Shown here: one piece after another, positions 61,613 to 64,000 of the stretch | How positions within the stretch are numbered: the stretch's first letter is position 1 | How the letters are laid out: each line of letters starts with the position of its first letter | NCBI RefSeq assembly: GCF_905475395.1 | Contig: NC_058341.1 | Location: 37,029,501 to 37,093,500, forward strand | Length of the DNA stretch: 64,000 nt | Source: Chrysoperla carnea | Lineage: Eukaryota; Arthropoda; Insecta; Neuroptera; Chrysopidae | Reading direction: 5' to 3' | Made by a program: the position numbers and the translations under genes | Notes under the pieces: generated by a model | Databases searched by the model: none | Told to the model about the DNA's origin: nothing | Seen by the model: the letters and a program-made list of their open reading frames with translations, nothing else

Positions 61613-64000
61613 AACAAATGAACAATTTATTTTATATATATATAAAAACAAAAAAACAAAAGTGTAACTTAAGGTTTAGAAAACAAATGAATTAAAAAAA
61701 GTATATAATTGAAAACAAAATGTGCACAGAATATAAATTTTAAAAAAATTAAAAAAAAAATTAAATAGATATAAGAATTAAATATTAAACGAAATAATGT
61801 TTACACTTATAAAAAAAAATTTGAAAAACTGTTAAAAACAAACCGTCATCATCAATCATCCGAGTATATATGAAGTGTTTTTAGAGGTTTCGTTTAAAAA
61901 AATAGTAAAATTTAGTCAAAGCAATGTGTATTTTTTAGTACTGAATTAATATATCATCTCATTATTTTTGTTTACATCCAGACAAAAAATTTTACTACAC
62001 AGGTGTTGTAATGTTGATGTTTAAAAGAAAATTTATGAACGTGACTAAAAAATAAATTTATTGTTTTGTTTATTTAACTATAAATATAGGACGCCATCTC
62101 ATGTTAATCGGTAAATAAAAATGTACAATAATAGTTCAAATCCTTATATTTTAAGGGTTAGTTTCTAGAAATGTAAGTTTTAAAAGTATATTATTGTATT
62201 TTCTGAAAATTTATTGGAAAAAGTGCTTCATCATTTGAAAGTATGTGCTGAGCGTAAATTGAGTTTTTTTGCCAACAGATGTCATAAAAGAAGAAAATAT
62301 ACTAATTAAATTGAAAACTCTAATAAATTTCAGAAAAAATAAATTAATTACAAAAATAATTGGTATAAAAAAAGGACAAAAATGAATATATTATGTATTA
62401 ATAATATTATAAATAAAATACGTCTATATAACATACTACATCGTTTGTTTATAGAGGAAAAATCATCTTATCCCCTTAATATAAACTAGAAAAAAAAATA
62501 AAGGGTACAAAATCAAAAATTATTTTTTAAATGCATATTTTTATTTTACTGACTAACTTCACGAAGAAAATTATTTCTTAACAAAACAACAAAAATGATT
62601 TTTTAAATGATTGTATTCATAATTTTTTATAAAAAATAAAATAAAGAAACAAAAATATAAATTCGAGAGACCACTTTTAAAAATTAATTTAAGTACTAAA
62701 ATTGTAGCATAATTTATGAATAATAATTGATATTTTAAAATTTTAAATATCTATCTAAGAGAATTTAAGGTATTTAGACAGTATGATTGCACTTTTCAGA
62801 ATGTAACTTAATAAAGATAAGTCACATTAATAGAGGTGTTTTTAGAGATCGTTTTTAAAATTATTCATCAATAATTTATCTATTATTATTTATGAAAATA
62901 AAAGATAATTTTTATAGGGAACTTGGATTAAAAAATCTCGATATTAGATTTTAATTTGCAACGTTTCGTTGGCCTTTTATTTTGCAACTTCATCTGACAA
63001 GCTACAGCAATATAAGGCAAAAAACGTAAAATATGTAAACAAAAAATAATACTTTTGAGGTTACATCCTCGTTATGTCTTTAATATGTAAATTACATGTA
63101 ATTATTTTTTGTCTTATACTGATGAAGTTGAAAAATAAAAAGGATACGGTCAGCGAAACGAAAATCTAACATACATATTAAGTTCCCAAGAAAAATTATC
63201 TTTTATTGTTTGAAACATGAATGAGATTTAGAATGTAGATTTATGAAAGTTTTCAGTATTTTTTAAAATGAGATATTTGCTCTATAACAAATGAAAAGAG
63301 TATAAGAAAATAAGTTCTTTTTATCATATTTATTCAAAAGTGAATGTGATTTTTTTTAGGTATGAAACATTATTACATTCAGTCCAGAGGAGGTTTAAGT
63401 AGTGTAAATAAGTGACATGTACCCTGAACTACTTTTTCGGGTAATAAGATTTGATGGCCAATACTTTTTTCGAAGAAAAAGATTTTAGAAATCGCATTCT
63501 GTATACTCTTTGTATGTTGTCTCATTTTACACTTCCTACACTTAAAATGAAACAAGTAAAAATTTAGAAAAACAACATACCCATTATTCTTGTTTTTGAC
63601 AGCTTCTTAAATTTTTTTAGTCAAATAAAAATTTCTGTTTCATAATCGTATTAAATCGTAAAAAATTAAAATTTTCTTAAAATTGCGAATTTAATACATA
63701 CATAAGACCCTTCATTTAACCTTCTTAAATTTCGATTCGTTTCCCATTTTCATCAATTTTGGTTTGACAGTTTTATCATAAACATAATATAAGGTGTTTC
63801 GTGAAGACATATTAATATTTAAGGAGGCGGATGTATGAAATAGATTAAACATATTTCAATTTGCGATGTAATCGCTGGAAGTACCGGAATATAATATTTT
63901 TCCATATTTTATGCCAAAACATTTAATTATTCAGCGAAGTAAATGGGATTCAGTTAGTTATGAAACTGAATCTTAGTTCTTTCGGGATTCGACAACTCGG
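61613..64000. other. 3' flanking region, no further gene seen
   Basis: It is extremely AT-rich to about 62880, then the TIR element at 62897-63207, then plain AT-rich DNA to the window end. No coding region is supported on either strand. Confidence 0.6.
62897..63207. mobile_element. 311-bp TIR element
   Basis: Ends of about 100 bp are inverted copies: AATAAAAGATAATTTTT and GGGAACTT at both outer edges, then GATTTT..GTTTCG, and TTTTTATTTT/CTTTTATTTT followed by CAACTTCATC near the inner edges. The spacer is about 110 bp. No coding content. Confidence 0.65.

Overview
The window looks like an AT-rich insect nuclear genome. Genes have GT-AG introns and AATAAA polyadenylation signals. Proteins match animal families: cyclin K, NSA2, the ubiquitin-S27a fusion and the Aster/GRAMD1 sterol transporter. 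Introns and intergenic DNA are full of short inverted-repeat elements and diverged repeats of kinds I associate with insects. The order of insect cannot be fixed from this sequence alone.

Layout from left to right: (1) the last exon of an unidentified + strand gene (72-147). (2) Cyclin K on the - strand, three coding exons (4236 down to 1117), 420 aa. (3) A divergent intergenic region, then NSA2 on + (7152-7931), followed head-to-tail by the ubiquitin-RpS27A fusion gene (8626-9483, two exons, 156 aa), whose ubiquitin carries an unusual Q at position 19. (4) A repeat-rich gap, then a - strand gene with seven C2H2 zinc fingers (13102-11870) whose acidic N-terminal half contains repeated SUMO-consensus motifs. 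(5) A 72-nt initiator-tRNA-Met-like sequence on - (13688-13617). (6) A long gene-poor stretch. (7) A - strand GRAMD1/Aster gene spread over about 22.6 kb (41339 down to 18782), rebuilt here as 11 phase-consistent exons covering a GRAM domain, a VASt/ASTER sterol-binding domain, one transmembrane helix and a C-terminal helical tail. Its first exon was not found. (8) About 13 kb with no recognised gene (41340-54772). (9) A + strand eight-exon gene (54829-61559) for a 939-aa protein of unknown identity: S/T/Q-rich N-terminal half, a compact possibly conserved domain near residues 587-700, and a histone-H1-like K/A/P-rich tail. (10) Its 3' region and further repeat DNA to the window end.

Together the genes are housekeeping: transcription-elongation kinase control (cyclin K), 60S and 40S ribosome production (NSA2, RpS27A), ER-plasma membrane sterol transport (GRAMD1) and two probable nuclear regulators. 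They do not form a pathway cluster. No operon-like, phage or defence system is visible. The most notable items are the uncharacterised 939-aa protein, the SUMO-motif repeats in the zinc-finger protein, the Q19 ubiquitin, and several inverted-repeat elements plus one interspersed repeat family with six copies.
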